This document shows, one piece after another, positions 1 through 12,699 of a DNA stretch of 51,886 nucleotides. Positions within the stretch are counted from its first letter, which is position 1. Each line of letters starts with the position of its first letter. The stretch lies in the NCBI RefSeq assembly GCF_000003605.2, contig NW_003122912.1, positions 524,765 to 576,650 on the forward strand, given 5' to 3'. The stretch comes from Saccoglossus kowalevskii (taxonomy: Eukaryota; Hemichordata; Enteropneusta; Harrimaniidae). The notes under the pieces were generated by a model. That model saw only the letters and a program-made list of their open reading frames with translations. It did not search any database and had not been told where the DNA came from. Made by a program: the position numbers and the translations under genes.

Positions 1-26
1 CTATATATAACATTTTTATATCTAAT

Positions 27-31
<5 letters not shown>

Positions 32-93
<62 letters not shown>
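32..93. repeat. (TA)n microsatellite
   Basis: About 31 uninterrupted TA dinucleotides. Simple sequence repeat; no gene association seen. Confidence 0.97.
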
Positions 94-95
<2 letters not shown>

Positions 96-2269
96 TTTCT
101 TGATTCAAATGTTACATACGATATAAAAGATCTGAATTAATGTTCATTGAACAACAACAAATCAAGGCCGATCGAAAGCTTGGTCTATATGTGCGCAGCT
201 CATTCACGTTTTTCACTATTAACATATGCATACTGATGATATCTTGAAAGGCACAATTCTAATTTATTATTTAGATTTATTCCCAGATACAAATACAGTT
301 TCTCCCCTCAGCTGATTTCCATGCTCCAGCGACCCAACACATCTTATTATATGTTGTTAGAGTGAGGAACTTCTTTTCCGTGTACATAATTCTATTGCAT
401 ATAAATACGTTAACGCCAGTGACCTCGAAATGTAACACACTTTAGAATATATTATCGGATTATAGTGGACATTTGACGCCTCTAACATCTCTCTTTTTTG
501 GGGCGGGGGTATACTTTTATATTGAAGTCAAATTAAAACTGTATTTAACTTCACGTATGTCGTTGGCAAGCGTGACCGCTTAACGTCAGGGAGATTGTGA
601 GATTTCCGTGGTGGGTTCAGAAAAAAGTAAGCATACTGTTCAATTGTCAGGCTCGTGTCTTTCATAGTTGAGAGATTAGCGTTCAGTCAGTGGGGAAGTA
701 AACATTATATATGTAATTCTATGCCAATCCTGCAATTACATCATTCTTGTAATTGTGTTATCGCATGAGACTTTGACGATTTTGTTCCCGTCACTAGAGC
801 AAATGATCAGATTCATACTGTAAAATGACTATTGTTCACTGGGTTTAAATTTCGCTGATTTACCATTTCAGGCATATTCAGTAGATTTTCAATTCACGGT
901 TTTATCATTCAGATAATGTGTTCTATGCTAAATTTGACATATTCACTTTCAATTTAGCGAGTTTTCCAGTCAGCGAAATAAGCAAACTTAAACCTTTTAC
1001 AGTAATATGGATATAATGTACTTGTTGTATTTTCAACAAATCACTAATATACCTCCTATTTATATGATGTGACGTGGGACATGATCTGCTGTAACATGTA
1101 TTAAGACACAATTCTTTTGGGAACATCTTATCCATGGAATCATCTAAGGCTATCAGAGATTCATTAAAACTCTTGTGCAGATTTTTATGAATTGCTTCGT
1201 ATTACATGTACTGACAAGGAGAATATTGCCAAGCTTCGAATAATTTATCTTTATTTTTCCCACTTACATATCATATTACTGAATAATTATACACGTAATG
1301 CTAAAACAAATTCTACAACATATTTAATCTCGACTTTTAATTTTGGTGAGATTGAGATTGATGGGAACAAAAGTCAAAATCGAGAGTCAAAATTCGAGAA
1401 TACAAGACTTAAATTCCAGATTATGAGATCAGAAGTTATATATTTATATATTATATATTTTGAACATTGGTGTAATATGATTCTAGTCATGTAAAGCCAC
1501 ATTTCACTTCGTTTAGAATATGTTTACATTTCACTCGTAACACGATTACCTAATGTGAGTGGCATGCGAATGTATTCTATCAGCGAAGTAAACAATCATC
1601 GAATTAAATCACTAACTATTAATTCATTAAGTTATACAATCTAGACATACTATTCAGTTTGCGGTAGTTTAAATCAAAATAATACTTAAACAATGGTCAT
1701 TCTACCGGAGAACGTCAATGTTACATAAATACAATTTTAAGATAACGAGCTGACTTGATTGCAGACATATATTCCATTAGCATGTGATTGAGAAAACTCG
1801 GGCTGGTGGTTTATCGTCATATATAATTTTTTTTAATTCTATAATTTTAAAAGGTTCCAAATTATTATGTGGTAACTCTGATAATGTCACTGAGGGGTGT
1901 CGGCAAGTAAAATGAGCAGTATGGAATTTGAATTAAATCTTTTATGAATTTAGACCGCTGAAAATGACAATGTAGATGTACACAGCTGTCGACACTGGCT
2001 CGTCGCCATTTATCACACATTTTGTAAAGAAGTAACAATATCACCATACCTTCAATTTGATTTAGGGTAATTTCCGGTGATGTTGTTTTAACGACCATGC
2101 CACATATCCACATGCTTCTAATAGTATAATCCAAATTTAGTTCTGAAGTGTGTTTTTTGAGTTTTTGAGAAATGTTTAAATCGCATTTGTTTTAACCATC
2201 ATAAAACACTATTTACATAATAAGGTAATGTCATGCCATCTCATTATGCGTTGAATTTCATTTCAACTT

Positions 2270-2336
2270 CAGTGGTCAATAGTATAATACTATAATGCTT
2301 CCATGCGAGTCTACAGTTCGAGCCTCAGAATATAGT
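2270..2336 (+). repeat. Possible tRNA-derived (SINE-like) relic
   Basis: The stretch resembles a degraded tRNA: a D-arm-like TCAATAGTATAATACT (compare the TTAGTATAGTGG of tRNA-Asp), followed about 25 bases later by a B-box-like CAGTTCGAGCCTC. Arms do not pair well enough for a working tRNA, so a pseudogene or SINE head is more likely. Weak call. Confidence 0.25.
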
Positions 2337-2337
2337 T

Positions 2338-2600
2338 TAATTTCTTTTCACTGAATAAACACTTTATTGAAATATTTATGTTTCCGTAAAACACTCAGTG
2401 TTTTTGTGTGTTACAATGCTTTTCATTTTCATCAAACAGTGTTTCAATTACGCCAACAAACACTTTTCAAAATAAATACTTAAATACTGTTTTTTTTTAT
2501 AGAAAATACACATGTTTTATAATATAGTACATATGTTTTTAATTTAAACAACGTGCTTCCAATTAAAACAGTATGTTTTCGTAGAATTTCATGACAATCA
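2338..2600. repeat. Decayed AAACACTTTT-type tandem repeat, block 1
   Basis: The words AAACACTTT, AAACAGTGTTT and their complements recur every 25-40 bases with heavy divergence. Similar texture recurs at 5270-5560 and 6710-7440, so this looks like an old satellite or expanded repeat decayed beyond a fixed unit. Confidence 0.5.
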
Positions 2601-5269
2601 CCCTTTCCTTAAAACTTATTCACCAGATCTTTGCGAATAACAATTTCATTACAGCCATGATATCATAGAACCGAAACCTGTTTGTCACCTACATATCCAG
2701 TGGTCACTGGCATGTCAGGTGGGTTAGTTCATTAACATGAGACAAGTAGCATGTGGCAACACTGCAGGGTCACACAATCAATGGCAATTTAATTTAAATT
2801 ACTGTTTTAGATGAGAATGTGCATTTAGTACTGTAGCAATCAATGACTGATTACTTGGACGCGGAAATCCCTGGATAGCGATGCTTGGTAGCTTTATATA
2901 CTATGCACTCTGGACTTGGCAAAATTCCCAGCCTTATTACAGCCATAGAAATTCTTTGGGTCTTGTTTTTATTGTTTTGTTCTATCAGATTTATCTCGTG
3001 AATTTGTCCAAGGAATGTAGAGCTAAACCTTGGAATTAACAAACTGCCATGTCTGCCAATTCCCTTTCTTTGGGAAAACAGCTTTGTGAGGATCATATTT
3101 TTCAATTCTTCAAAGTTTTGTGTAATACCAGTCATATCCGTCCATCGAGTAAATTAGTTCTCTAACAAGACAGCAAACTAGATTGCAGCTTCATATTTAT
3201 CTTGTTTCACAGTACAACATTTATTCCGGAACCCATCCTCTGTCATAATCCTTTAAAATCTTGAACTGTCTACCGACAATAAACATTAAGTGCATCCCCG
3301 GTAAGACTGACACAAACTAATTGCCCAATCTCTCTTCTTCAAACCCACAGACAGTGGTTACATTTCAAATGAATAGAAGAATTCAGATCATCTTTATCAT
3401 CACGAAACATGCTTTGAATACCTATCTGACCTTCACTATCCTCAACCTCGCTGACGTCCCCACTCTAACTCTGAACACTCAAGCCTAATATTTTTTTTCT
3501 TGACTCACCAATGTTCCCCGCTGTTTCAACTCTGTCTCTTACCTTCTCAATACTAACATTTCAGCATGATCATTCCCGCTCCCTCTTTTTCACCAAAGAT
3601 AAAGAACCTTCACCAAATAACCTTACCTATTTCCCTAAGTCGAGCCACTTTTCAATAGTGAGAACAGGTATTGCTTACCTTGAGGTTTGTGCAGCGTCTA
3701 GAAAACAGCACGTAATAAAAAGCCATGGTGTGATTTTGTCTCTCTCGTCTCGTCCTAACAGAGACCAGCGCTCCAAAACCAATGCTGCCCCAAACACCCA
3801 AAATTACAATATAATTTATTTGGCACCTTCTATTACAGCAACTGAGTAAAGTTGAGAACAGAAACAGTGTTCTTATGTATGCTTACACAAGCCGGTTACT
3901 GCAATAATTTGCGTACCACAAAGACAACGGGACTGACTAACCACACTTCCAGTCCACAGCAACATGCCACATCACAATATATTTCCAATACGTTATGGCT
4001 TGTTGAATATGAGTGAGACTAAATAAACCAAGAAAAATGCAACACTCAAAATAGCTGGGTTTCAAATTTTCTGCTAACATAACAATGGAAACAATTATCA
4101 AAGTACACAAAGTGTTATTGGCCATTTCACAGCCTTATCACTACCACAAAAATGCTGATGTGAAATTTTGCAAGTATAATTGTGAACCTAACAGGCGAAT
4201 GTGATAATATATAGATTTGACTAAAAAATGTAATCATCATTTATGTAAAATAGTGGGTTTACTATTGGACTATGTTTTGGAAGGTGGCAGACATTTGTAA
4301 TTGCGGTAAAAGGGTGAATGCCTGCTGCATTAACATACCGTATATGAACAGAAACAAATGTACTTTGAGTGAACCTGTAAAGGCTTGAGAAATTACTACA
4401 CTCTATTGAGATTTAAATTTACAATTATTTTCAGAGCCATCACTACGGTTTCGTTGATTGGCGTCTCAAATACCGCACAGGCGTTTTAGTCGACATCTGA
4501 AACTATCAGAGATATTTGAATTAATATAATTTTTAATGACAATTCAAACAAATAATATCTTGATGTATTGCATTGTTTGTGTGATACTCATAATGATAAA
4601 AATGTAATCTGCTTGCACGGACCAATCAGATTACCGGGATAATATATAGTATGGAGATATACCAAGTGATTACACTGCTTTATTACACCGAACTGTCATG
4701 ATGTATGGGATAAACGTATTTATCAGATGCGTGTTCCCTTCTATTGTTGCCTCTCACTCTACGCATATGACTCGACTGAATTAATATTTCAAATGTGATC
4801 GACTATTTTCGGCGTGTGAACTATCTGTCAGATGAATTCGCCACTGCGAAGAACGTTCAAAAACGCGCAAGATTGTGGGGGTATGAAACAAATGTGGATA
4901 ATCCTTAGTTTATCGATTTGTATCGGAAATGTCCGCTTGTTCACCGGAAGTGCCAAATCGTTCGTTTCCTCATATGACCACGTGTACAATTCGCGGAGCG
5001 ACCGTGATAGCCAACTTTGACCCCACGTCCAAATGCACAGTAAACATATGAACCTTATAAGACTTGCGTTGCAATGCTTACGAATAAATTCGACACATTT
5101 ATATTTGAACTTAAAATTGTTACTGTATGTATCGAGTCATGTGTCTATGCATCTGATACTGGTATTCCGAACATATGTGACGTCATCGCAGACGTTTGAA
5201 TTCTCGTGTAGCCTCTTGTCTCTCCGATCTACAGTCATGAACACGCTGTTCTCGTAACATGTATCTGCA

Positions 5270-5560
5270 CTTTAAATCTTGGAAGCACTTTTCATGTTTT
5301 TCATTGAAACACACCGTTTTAATTGAAAACACACTGTTGTAATTAAAAACTTGTGTATTACATAATACAGCACCTGCATTTTCTATCAAAACAGTAGTGT
5401 TTTAGTATTTTGGAAAACGTGTTTTACGAAGTTATTAAAAACATTTTTTGATGAAAATTAAGCACATTGTAAACACACAGAAATAAACTTTTTCAAAATT
5501 ATTGATTGGTTTTCAAAGACACTGATTGGTTTACGGGGACATGTATGTGTAATTGAAGTG
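5270..5560. repeat. Decayed AAACACTTTT-type tandem repeat, block 2
   Basis: Recurring words such as GAAACACACCGTTTTAATT and GAAAACACACTGTTGTAATT at roughly 30-base spacing, then decayed further copies. Same texture as the blocks at 2338 and 6710. Confidence 0.5.
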
Positions 5561-6709
5561 TTTATGGATAGGACATTTATGGACTAGTGCATCCAACTTT
5601 ATGCAAGCAGCGTCAACAAAATTGAGTAAAAAGTCTGGCGACTCGTAAATAAACATTAGGGTATCTATGCCAACCAGACATTACCTTCAGAAAATAATTG
5701 TATATGCAGTCTACGGTACGCATCTATAATAGACACATTACTTATTATCGGGAAATGCTAATATGTGTCACCATTGTCAGCAGACATGCGTGCATGTAGC
5801 GATATATTTATTGATTTTAGCATATTCAATAATAAACTGCTATATATATTCATGTATTTTGCGAGTGTGCATACCATGTAACTGTCGCAAGTTTAATGAC
5901 CGATGGAATTAAACATGCGCGGTGTTGTTATCAATGCTCGAGTTAGTATTAAGCTGGATGACAAAGCGCTAGACAGGCGTAAATTCCATGTGATCTAATA
6001 ATTAGATTCATTTACTTTACATCTAATATTCTATTGGCGGAGCCTCAGTGTTGAATTCCATTAAGATGATTACCACATAACTATTTTATATTTTTTTACC
6101 ACATAACCATTTTACTCTTATTTAGAAATGTCATTAATACAATAAGTACAATATGATAATTTATATTGAACATTAATTTAGTTTGCTACTTCTTTGCAAA
6201 CATTTTGATATACATTTCGTAAACGACGGTGTTCATGATGAACACTATTACATTTTGCGTGTTCAAGTAGCTGGTAACTTGTGTCGTGAGCACGCTCATT
6301 CATGATTGAATTATACTATCGGGAGTGTGTGGACAGATGGCATATTTGTTAATGAAGGAACAACTTGGACCGAATTATGCCATTTTCCATTTTCTGAGGA
6401 AAGAAAGGAAACGGACGTTATCCTAAACAAACGATGATGATATTGTTATTCTGTTACGAAACGAGTGGAAAGTGTAATTGATAGAGACAGATTCGAAGAC
6501 TGTTTGTGTATAGGATGGCAATAAATAAAAATTAATGATTTTTAATTTGTTCCACTATTTTCCCCAGGAATTTGATGTGCCCGGAGAGACTGCATTCGAG
6601 ACAACAGTACCACATGGGAAGAGATTGAGCACTTTCATTTATGTCATTGAAGAAAGGGTTCAAAGATGTTATTGTTCGTTTCAGTTCATTACTCATCTGT
6701 TTTGAATGT

Positions 6710-7440
6710 CAGTAAACACACTTATTCAGCTGCTTGATCATGAAACGCATCATTTTATACGTTTTGTTTTTCAAAATGATAATGTTAATTTTTACAATGT
6801 TATCAGTGTAAATACATTTGTCAATATTCAGTTTGTGTTTTTTATGAAAGCTCTTTTCAAAGTGTTGCGATGATAAACACTTTTTAATACACATTTCTGG
6901 TGGAAACTCTTTTCAAAATGCGTGTTAGTGAAATCACTTTTCAAAGACTTGTGATAGTAAACACTTCATTAAAACATGTCTTTAGTTGAGACACTTTTCT
7001 ACGTGTCGTTATAAAAAACACTTTACAATATGTGTGTCAAGTAAAAGCATTTTAAACGTGTTGTGATAATAATAAGCACTTTTTATACATGTCCCTGGTG
7101 AAAATACTTTTGAAAAATGTGTGTCTGGTAAAAACACTTTCAAAAGTGATAATAAGCATTGTATTCATGTTTCTAGTGGAAACACTTTACATAATGTGTT
7201 ATGTGTAAAACATCCCTGAAATGTTTCAATAAAAAAACTAACTGCAAGTGTTTTCATAATATACACTTCTGTCAATTATGCAGATTATTTTAAAGTGGGG
7301 ACAAGCTTATAAAAACTTTAAATGTTTTATCACATAATAGTAAAATGTTTTTATTTTAAAACAGTAATCTTGTAAAATAATGTGTTTATGTATGAAACAC
7401 TTAAAGTGATTTTAATCAAACTAAATGCACATTGGTAGTT
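6710..7440. repeat. Decayed AAACACTTTT-type tandem repeat, block 3
   Basis: The longest and clearest block: GTGGAAACTCTTTTCAAAAT, GTGAAATCACTTTTCAAAGA, GTAAACACTTCATTAAAACA and further variants follow each other at about 35-45 base spacing, alternating with TGTGTTGTGATAATAA-like words. It gives rise to spurious short open frames on the minus strand. Confidence 0.6.
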
Positions 7441-9572
7441 AGAGTATAAAGTTTGAAAGGCCATTATTAAAACACATGTCAGACGAACAAAACAGACCGA
7501 CAAACTCAACACTTTTCGTAACCGTATTTCTTGAGCGAGTCAGTATACATCAACCATATTGACACATTCCACCGCTTGATTCTTATCTGTGGCACGCATG
7601 AATAAGGGATGTTAGCATATCCGCAAAAACTTGGGAAAAATGTATTCTTTCAATAGGTTGACTTTGCTCAAATACAAGAAAAATCGTTGCTTCTCAGCCT
7701 GATAAAAGGTGCGCTCAATTGCTTGTTTGTTTTATGTTCGCTCTATCGCTGTTGCATTTCCCAAACTAATGCGAAAATGAAATGTGTTTTATTGAAAAAT
7801 AGAAGGGGATTCAATTTAAAAATCGGTAGAAGTGTGTCATTTTTTTTCATTTTTCAGATCGCTCGTATGTCCTACTAGTACCTACATTTCAAATAGCTCC
7901 AGGAGGTACATTCGTATTTGTATCGTTGTTTCTGAACCTCTCGACCATTTCACTTGCATACACCAATGCTGAAACGTTTTTTTATCATTAGCATTATACA
8001 TACTAGACATTTTTAATTAATTTTTGCGTACGTGGCATGGAAATAAATGATTTGTCTACGTCATAATATCCGTATTCTGATGTAATCTTCTACGAATGTA
8101 TTTCTTAGTTTATTATTTCCATTCGAAAACATTGTATTTCACAGTTATGTGGTCACTAAAGGTTCCCCTTTTCACAGTACAATGGTTTAATATATCAGAA
8201 TCCCTAGTAATCCGATGGGGGTACTGATTAGTCGAAGACAAAACTTGAAAAAGAAGCCTTACGCACCCTGTATTTAATCGTGGTCGCCAAAGATATTATA
8301 GAAATTACTCGAGTAAACAGCTACCCGCAAACGTCGATCGTCACGTGACAACATCGTGTTTGATGTATTTATCGTTTCTAATACACGTGGATAAAAAGGA
8401 AACAACCAACCAGCCTACCGGCCATCCGGCCAACCAGCAAACCAACCAACCTGCTTCTATGGGATATTAACCGTTTGTACGTAACGTCTGTAATGTGTTT
8501 ATTTGTAATTGTTACATGTTTTACTTGTGTAATTATTAACATTGTTCTCCATGACTATGAACGTGTGTTTAGAGTGACCCTTGTGGTTGCATATAGTATA
8601 ATTAAAGATTTAAAGACTAATGCTACACGAAATCGAAGTAAAAATGCAATTATTGCACTTGTTAATGAAATCTTGTAACATCAATGCTTTGCATACGTAC
8701 CATATCGCCATTACTAGTCAACGTATTTCCTTCTTATTCGTCATTACCACCAAACGTCATTAATTAGACTCCCATGAATTCGTGACGCAAGACCATTTTT
8801 GTCCCAGTGTTCTCATACATTCATATTGTATTCGACAATATGAACATTGGTCACGTGTTCATATCTATACACCCGCAGGTTATTTCTAATAAAATATGAT
8901 TATTAAATGTAATGTTATCAGTTAAAATTAAAAGAAAAGACTGACGTAAATCAAAATTTGTTCGTGTGTTTGATGTGATTATTACTTATTTAATTAGTTT
9001 TTTTTAGGCAGAATTGATTAATTGATTCATTGGTTATCAATATCAGTAATTCCCGTCATAACGATAACACGAATTGCAATTAGGTAGGCAGAGGGTAATC
9101 ATTGTTTCACATACACAACGGATGTTTAACTGTTTAATGTTAACTGACGAACTTTCCCGTTGTTGCCATTCGAACAACGTCATTCCGTTCGAAACATTTG
9201 AATTAAACATGAAATGACGGAAATTATAGCCTTAAACATATTCTGACGTGACTACCCCGGGAAAAAATAAGATATGATTTGATAATAGAGCTCCGGATAT
9301 AATCTTTTAATTCCGTCTCACGAGAATGCAACACTTGGGACAATTGTGAGTTTTTTTTACAATTTGTGGGTTGGTGGTGAAAGAAAATAAATTATTACAG
9401 CGAGTGAGATTGTATCTGTTCACAGGCTTCGTCTTGTTCACTATCGTTTTTAATTTCTCCCGCTTAAGGAAGTCACAGCAATATATCGTTGTGGTGGATA
9501 TTAAAACCATCCACGCCGCCCACCGTTTTGTTCGTTTTAATTAGTTTTACAATAATATCGATCTTTTTAAGG

Positions 9573-9582
9573 TATTTAAAGG
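9573..9582 (+). promoter_or_regulatory. Candidate TATA-like element of the peptide precursor gene
   Basis: TATTTAAAGG lies 90 bases upstream of the predicted ATG at 9663. If it acts as a TATA box, transcription would begin near 9605 and leave a 5' UTR of about 60 bases. Position and composition are the only support. Confidence 0.3.
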
Positions 9583-9662
9583 TCTGATATAAGTTTGATA
9601 GTTTTGCTTTTGGCGACGCATAAATCTCCGATCCACACAGCTGAACATCGCTTAAGACGAAG

Positions 9663-12397
9663 ATGGAGTGTGGCTTACAGTTCTCGCTTTTGTTGCTCGC
9701 TATCTATGCAGTATGTGCCTATGACAACCAACAAGCGGTACAACATGATAACCAGCAGGTAATTATAACTATAATACACATTTGTTCATTCATTTTTTGG
9801 TGCGGTTAATGTTTGTTTTCCGATTTGAAATCAGGGCAGTTATCGCGACAGCGGTTCAAATAACGGGAAAATGCAAGATTCACCTTGTTATATCGATGTT
9901 GTTCGGCAAAAGTTTCTGATATTGTATTGGATTGTACGTGTGTTCGCTGTTTATTGATTTTATCGAAATGCAGATATAGTTTGATATGCCAAACCAAATT
10001 TTAATTATCACATATTGGTTTCTCAATTAACGCTTAGTTCTATGCTTGAAATATGTCATATCGGTGTAAAATTTGGGATATGTGCTTGAGTATTATAAAA
10101 TTATAATATTACGCCAAAAGTTGAACATGGTTCGATGGAAAAGCATTCATTCAATGAGTATTACTATAGTTAAAGATAGGGGTATGCAACTTCGGGATAT
10201 GCGGCCAAGATGCAAATTGCGAGATGGTTACAACATCGTATTTACATTTCTAGACTTGCTAATGCATTTGAGTGAGCAAAGGTGGTTACTGTTCGTCTTA
10301 AGATGTGTCTATGTGTGATCTTGCATATTTGTGGGGCGTATATTGTGTGGTGTTTTTACGTAGAGCGATTATCTGGCTTATTTATGCTTCTACAATCAAA
10401 CCTTTCCAAGTGCATTGTGTTTATTGATTTTATAGTCGGTTAGAATACGCTCAATTCACGCGCATGAGGAACTACCACCATCATTCTTGCTACCTGGTGT
10501 ATATGTTTGACTGCATAGACGAACGTAAAACGTGGCCATTGTGTTCCTCGTTGACCGCATTGCTTGTAACATGTGATACCTATATGGATTAGTACTTCCA
10601 GTTTTGTCATTTTAAACTCAGTAATTTAAAATATCAACTTATCACCGATTCAAGTGCTCTCTTAATGGTGATCGTATTGAAATGAACCCTTTGGGCATTG
10701 TGTCATTTTTGCATGAGACCGAAATGCCGATTGTAAATTAAATATATGATCCGTCAGAAGCTTTTAAGTCGCGTGAGTCTTAAGAGGCGCAATTCCTCGG
10801 CACATATAAATTGCTTCTGGTGCCAATGAAATTAATCTAAACTGAATACTAACTCGCCCACAGCCATCAATCGCTTTATTGACATGTTTCAATAGTTGTA
10901 TTCCCTTCTAAGTCTAGCTGAAAATGGATTTTTAAATGTGGTTGGTCATTGAAAGATGTATCTATAATCGCGTCCTCCGGTTTTTCTTTTTTTGCTATAA
11001 TTATTACGCAATTTAGAGTTATTTTCTCGCATCAAAAATTCACAATGTGCGATATTTGATAGGTGTTTAGACTCACAGCTACCCGAGAATACAACATGAA
11101 ATGTTTTGAATAATGTTTGAAAACATGTGTCAGTATGCTTTCTTTTGAGGAATAGTCCTTAACATTTGGTTTAAAGTTTAGGTTGATGATGTATGTTCCT
11201 TAGTACTCTAGTTCTAATTCTATTCTATTGAATTTAGGGTTATCCAATTAAAATAAAATGAATTTAATTAAAAACGTCAATTAAATTGAATTAAATGTAA
11301 TTTAACTTTACTTGAGATAATGACTCCACTATTAATAATACACAAGTATAATTGAGTATGTGATTATTTCAGGCTGTTATCAAGGTGAACTGTGTATGTT
11401 ATTGGAACTGTATGTGAAAACATATTTTGAAGCTTGATTACCGTAAAAAGGGGATAGTTTGACGGATTTGCTGGAATGATTTGAAACATCTAGAATAGTA
11501 TTGCAAAAAAATAATTATTTCTTTTATATTTACGTACAGTTTGCACAAACCCGAGGAGAAAGAGAAAGTCGGCCGGTTTTCATGGGGTTACCTGCGTATA
11601 GCATACGGCGTGACGAAAGATCGCCAAATGCTCGGCCAGTCTATATGGGTCTTCCTATGTATAACAGAAATACCGATGACACAAGGCATAACAAAGAAAC
11701 CCGGTCAGAGGAACGAGAAGCATCTCCCAGCAAACCTGTGTTCATGGGCGTGCCTCTATTTAGCAGACGTTCGAATCAAGACGGCGAAGCACCAAGTGGT
11801 TCAAGCGCTAGTAGTCTTGGGCGTCGTATTTTCTTAGGAATGCCGATATTTAATCGACGTAGGCGTTCTGCTACAAACGAAGACGGAGATATTGATTTGG
11901 AGCGGTTCGCTCGATCCGCAGATGAACAAAAAGATTACATTTTGTCTGGAAAAAGCCAAGAAGATGTATTCGAAAATGAAATCAGTGACGACGAGGAGAG
12001 CGACAACAGCGTTAGATCTAGCGAACCTGGGAAACAAGTATTCGTTGGCCTACCGACCTTCCGTAAAAAGTCAGATGAACTCTCTCGTTCAGCCTTCGCG
12101 GGGAAAGCTGTTTACATGGGGTTCCCAGATTTCGGGAAGAGACCGGACGATATGTCACGTTCCGCCGACCCGGGAAAGTCTGTTTTCGTCGGAATGCCGA
12201 CATTCGGTAAAAAATCCGGTGAAGCCGATGCGGGAAAATCTGTCTTTATGGGTATGCCAGATTTCGGGAGAAGATCGGACGAAACGTCACGCTCGGCCGA
12301 TCCAGGCAAGTCTGTTTTCATGGGAATGCCACTGTTGTCGGGGAAAAAGCGAGGAAACCCTGTGTATGTAGGTGTACCTGTCATTGGAAAACGCTAA
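9663..12397 (+). CDS. Multicopy neuropeptide precursor, ten [VI][FY]xGxP peptides
   Basis: Two-exon secreted precursor of 317 residues. Exon 1 (9663-9758) encodes a signal peptide, MECGLQFSLLLLAIYAVCA, and ends CAG|GTAATT in phase 0. Exon 2 (11540-12397) follows TTTACGTACAG, also phase 0, and runs to TAA. Ten related peptides are separated by basic cleavage sites and acidic spacers: PVFMGLPAY, PVYMGLPMY, PVFMGVPLF, IFLGMPIF, QVFVGLPTF, AVYMGFPDFG, SVFVGMPTFG, SVFMGMPDFG, SVFMGMPLLSG and PVYVGVPVIG. The last five carry glycine before KR, KK or RR, so amidated C-termini are expected; the first five lack it. Copy 2 lacks a clean dibasic site after it. An acidic linker separates the first four copies from the rest. 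The near-identical spacers of copies 6-9 (SRSADPGKS) indicate recent internal duplication. Products would enter the secretory pathway and act as neuropeptides. I do not recognise a named family, so receptor and function are unknown. Confidence 0.9.
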
Positions 12398-12687
12398 TGA
12401 CGATGGACCACAGAAAACGAACATATTTACCAACACCAAGTACACCATTAATTACTACAATTGAACACACACAACAAAATATTGATAGCTTAGTTAATTA
12501 TATTATTTGTCTTCTAGGAATAACATTCCGTCATAATAGATGTAGTGGAATTATTAAATGGAAATACGATATTTAATTATTCCAGTTGGAATCGCTCAAC
12601 CAGACAAAGAGCTGCCCGTAATGGGGAAACCGTCTTTACAGTCATTTTGAATTGATGTATGAACAAATATTTGGAAAGAGATTGCAT

Positions 12688-12693
12688 AATAAA
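12688..12693 (+). terminator. Candidate polyadenylation signal of the peptide precursor
   Basis: AATAAA about 290 bases after the stop codon at 12395-12397, in AT-rich sequence. It is the first canonical hexamer on this strand that I noticed downstream of the gene. Confidence 0.45.
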
Positions 12694-12699
12694 CTATTG

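Larger units (their letters stand above)
94..9572. other. Gene-poor stretch, no supported coding region
   Basis: About 9.5 kb with no exon I can support. Open frames here are short, low in complexity and lack convincing splice partners or recognisable domains. The recognisable content is three blocks of a decayed tandem repeat and one weak tRNA-like motif, listed separately. The last few hundred bases may carry upstream control sequence for the peptide precursor starting at 9663, but no specific element could be identified. Confidence 0.6.

Noticed and set aside
2851-3135. 94-codon minus-strand frame with some protein-like texture
   Set aside because: I could not link it to any family or neighbouring exon.
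4832-5020. Short plus-strand frame with a signal-peptide-like stretch (MKQMWIILSLSICIG)
   Set aside because: No splice partner, no downstream continuation and no recognisable mature peptide.
11541-12384. Additional frames on both strands overlapping the peptide precursor
   Set aside because: Shadows of the repetitive coding sequence; only the frame with signal peptide, cleavage sites and splice match is credible.
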